A stretch of DNA of 64,000 nt from Bacteroides sp. An322. Its GTDB lineage: Bacteria; Bacteroidota; Bacteroidia; Bacteroidales; Bacteroidaceae. The position numbers were made by a program, and so were the translations under genes. The notes beneath the pieces were generated by a model. It was not told the DNA's origin. It searched no databases and saw only the letters and a program-made list of their open reading frames with translations. Location of the stretch: assembly GCF_002161765.1 (NCBI RefSeq), contig NZ_NFIN01000001.1, positions 1 through 64,000 on the forward strand. The letters are read 5' to 3'. The stretch's first letter is position 1; each line of letters opens with the position of its first letter. This document shows, piece by piece, positions 63,842 to 64,000 of the stretch.

Positions 63842-64000
63842 TTATTGCATTTTCAATGCATTGACTTTCTTTATTTCTTCTTCTATTTCTTCCTGGCTCA
63901 GCATATTACCTAACTTGATATCCATGTGGCGTTTTGCATTGCTTGGCTTATGCTCTACATCAATGCTTAACAATCCATTTTGATCAATATTAAAAACGAT
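63842..64000 (-). CDS. Hsp70-like chaperone, C-terminal end (partial)
   Basis: The window holds 52 residues: IVFNIDQNGLLSIDVEHK, broken by PSNAKRHMDIKLG, then LSQEEIEEEIKKVNALKMQ. This matches the end of the Hsp70 substrate-binding beta domain (DnaK: FDIDANGIL... followed by LSEEEI) but stops where the helical lid would begin, so the protein lacks a long lid. It belongs to the same operon as the Hsp70-vWA gene 14 bp downstream and may be the second chaperone of the system. The rest lies outside the window. Confidence 0.7.
   Translation of the reverse strand: MVFNIDQNGLLSIDVEHKPSNAKRHMDIKLGNMLSQEEIEEEIKKVNALKMQ

Overview
The window reads as chromosome of a Bacteroidales bacterium (Bacteroides/Phocaeicola/Parabacteroides-like). 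Evidence: a SusC/SusD pair with two secreted GH31 enzymes, a propeller-type membrane regulator, a DUF4301 gene, fused hisB, a DAHP synthase-chorismate mutase fusion, HU-like proteins, and many promoters of the Bacteroidetes type TTTG-N(19-21)-TAnnTTTG. No rRNA, tRNA, integrase, transposase or CRISPR array was recognised.

Layout. (1) 0.1-4.1 kb is a patch of worn accessory DNA: a pRiA4b ORF3-like protein, a Vsr mismatch endonuclease, what looks like the C-terminal part of a HaeIII-type restriction enzyme, a small ORF plus HNH nuclease, and a Fic domain without its N-terminal half. (2) 4.1-15 kb is core: HU-like protein, glnS, a TPR protein, the hisGDCB operon behind a classical histidine leader peptide and attenuator, and lepA. 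(3) 15-23.4 kb (core and semi-core): a CbxX-type AAA+ ATPase, a DUF4301 protein, a RelA/SpoT protein with a worn hydrolase site, and galE. (4) 23.4-36.2 kb is a polysaccharide utilisation locus on the minus strand: regulator, SusC, SusD, GH31, GH31. The regulator looks like a hybrid two-component protein that has lost its kinase ATPase and receiver domains. (5) 36.4-40.7 kb, plus strand: MATE transporter, small membrane protein, GH10-like lipoprotein/secreted hydrolase, outer-membrane barrel. (6) 40.9-45.25 kb, minus strand: an aromatic amino acid operon pheA-aminotransferase-DAHPS/CM-tyrA led by a Phe/Tyr-rich leader peptide and terminator. (7) 45.3-47.4 kb: TPR protein and a FAS1-like lipoprotein.

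(8) 47.5-64 kb is the most unusual part: a tightly packed minus-strand gene set, visibly AT-rich, running in from beyond the right edge. In transcription order: an Hsp70-like protein (only its C-terminus is in the window), an Hsp70-von Willebrand A fusion, a protein with J-like segments, zinc ribbons and fibronectin-like domains, a zinc-ribbon GTPase, a 1589-residue membrane protein with a GAP1-like N-terminus and a second GTPase at its C-terminus, a lone VirD4/TraG-type ATPase, a small coiled-coil protein, a LIM/DA1-like metallopeptidase, a two-helix membrane coiled-coil protein, and an AbiC-like membrane protein. The combination of chaperone, MIDAS adaptor, paired GTPases, a coupling-type ATPase and a peptidase resembles NTPase-centred conflict (defence) systems of the GAP1/double-GTPase kind. 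No relaxase or type IV secretion genes accompany the coupling-type ATPase.

Two amino acid biosynthetic operons on opposite strands use the same logic: promoter, short peptide rich in the end product, terminator, structural genes. Intergenic spaces carry several hairpin elements, including two copies of a ~150 bp MITE-like element.
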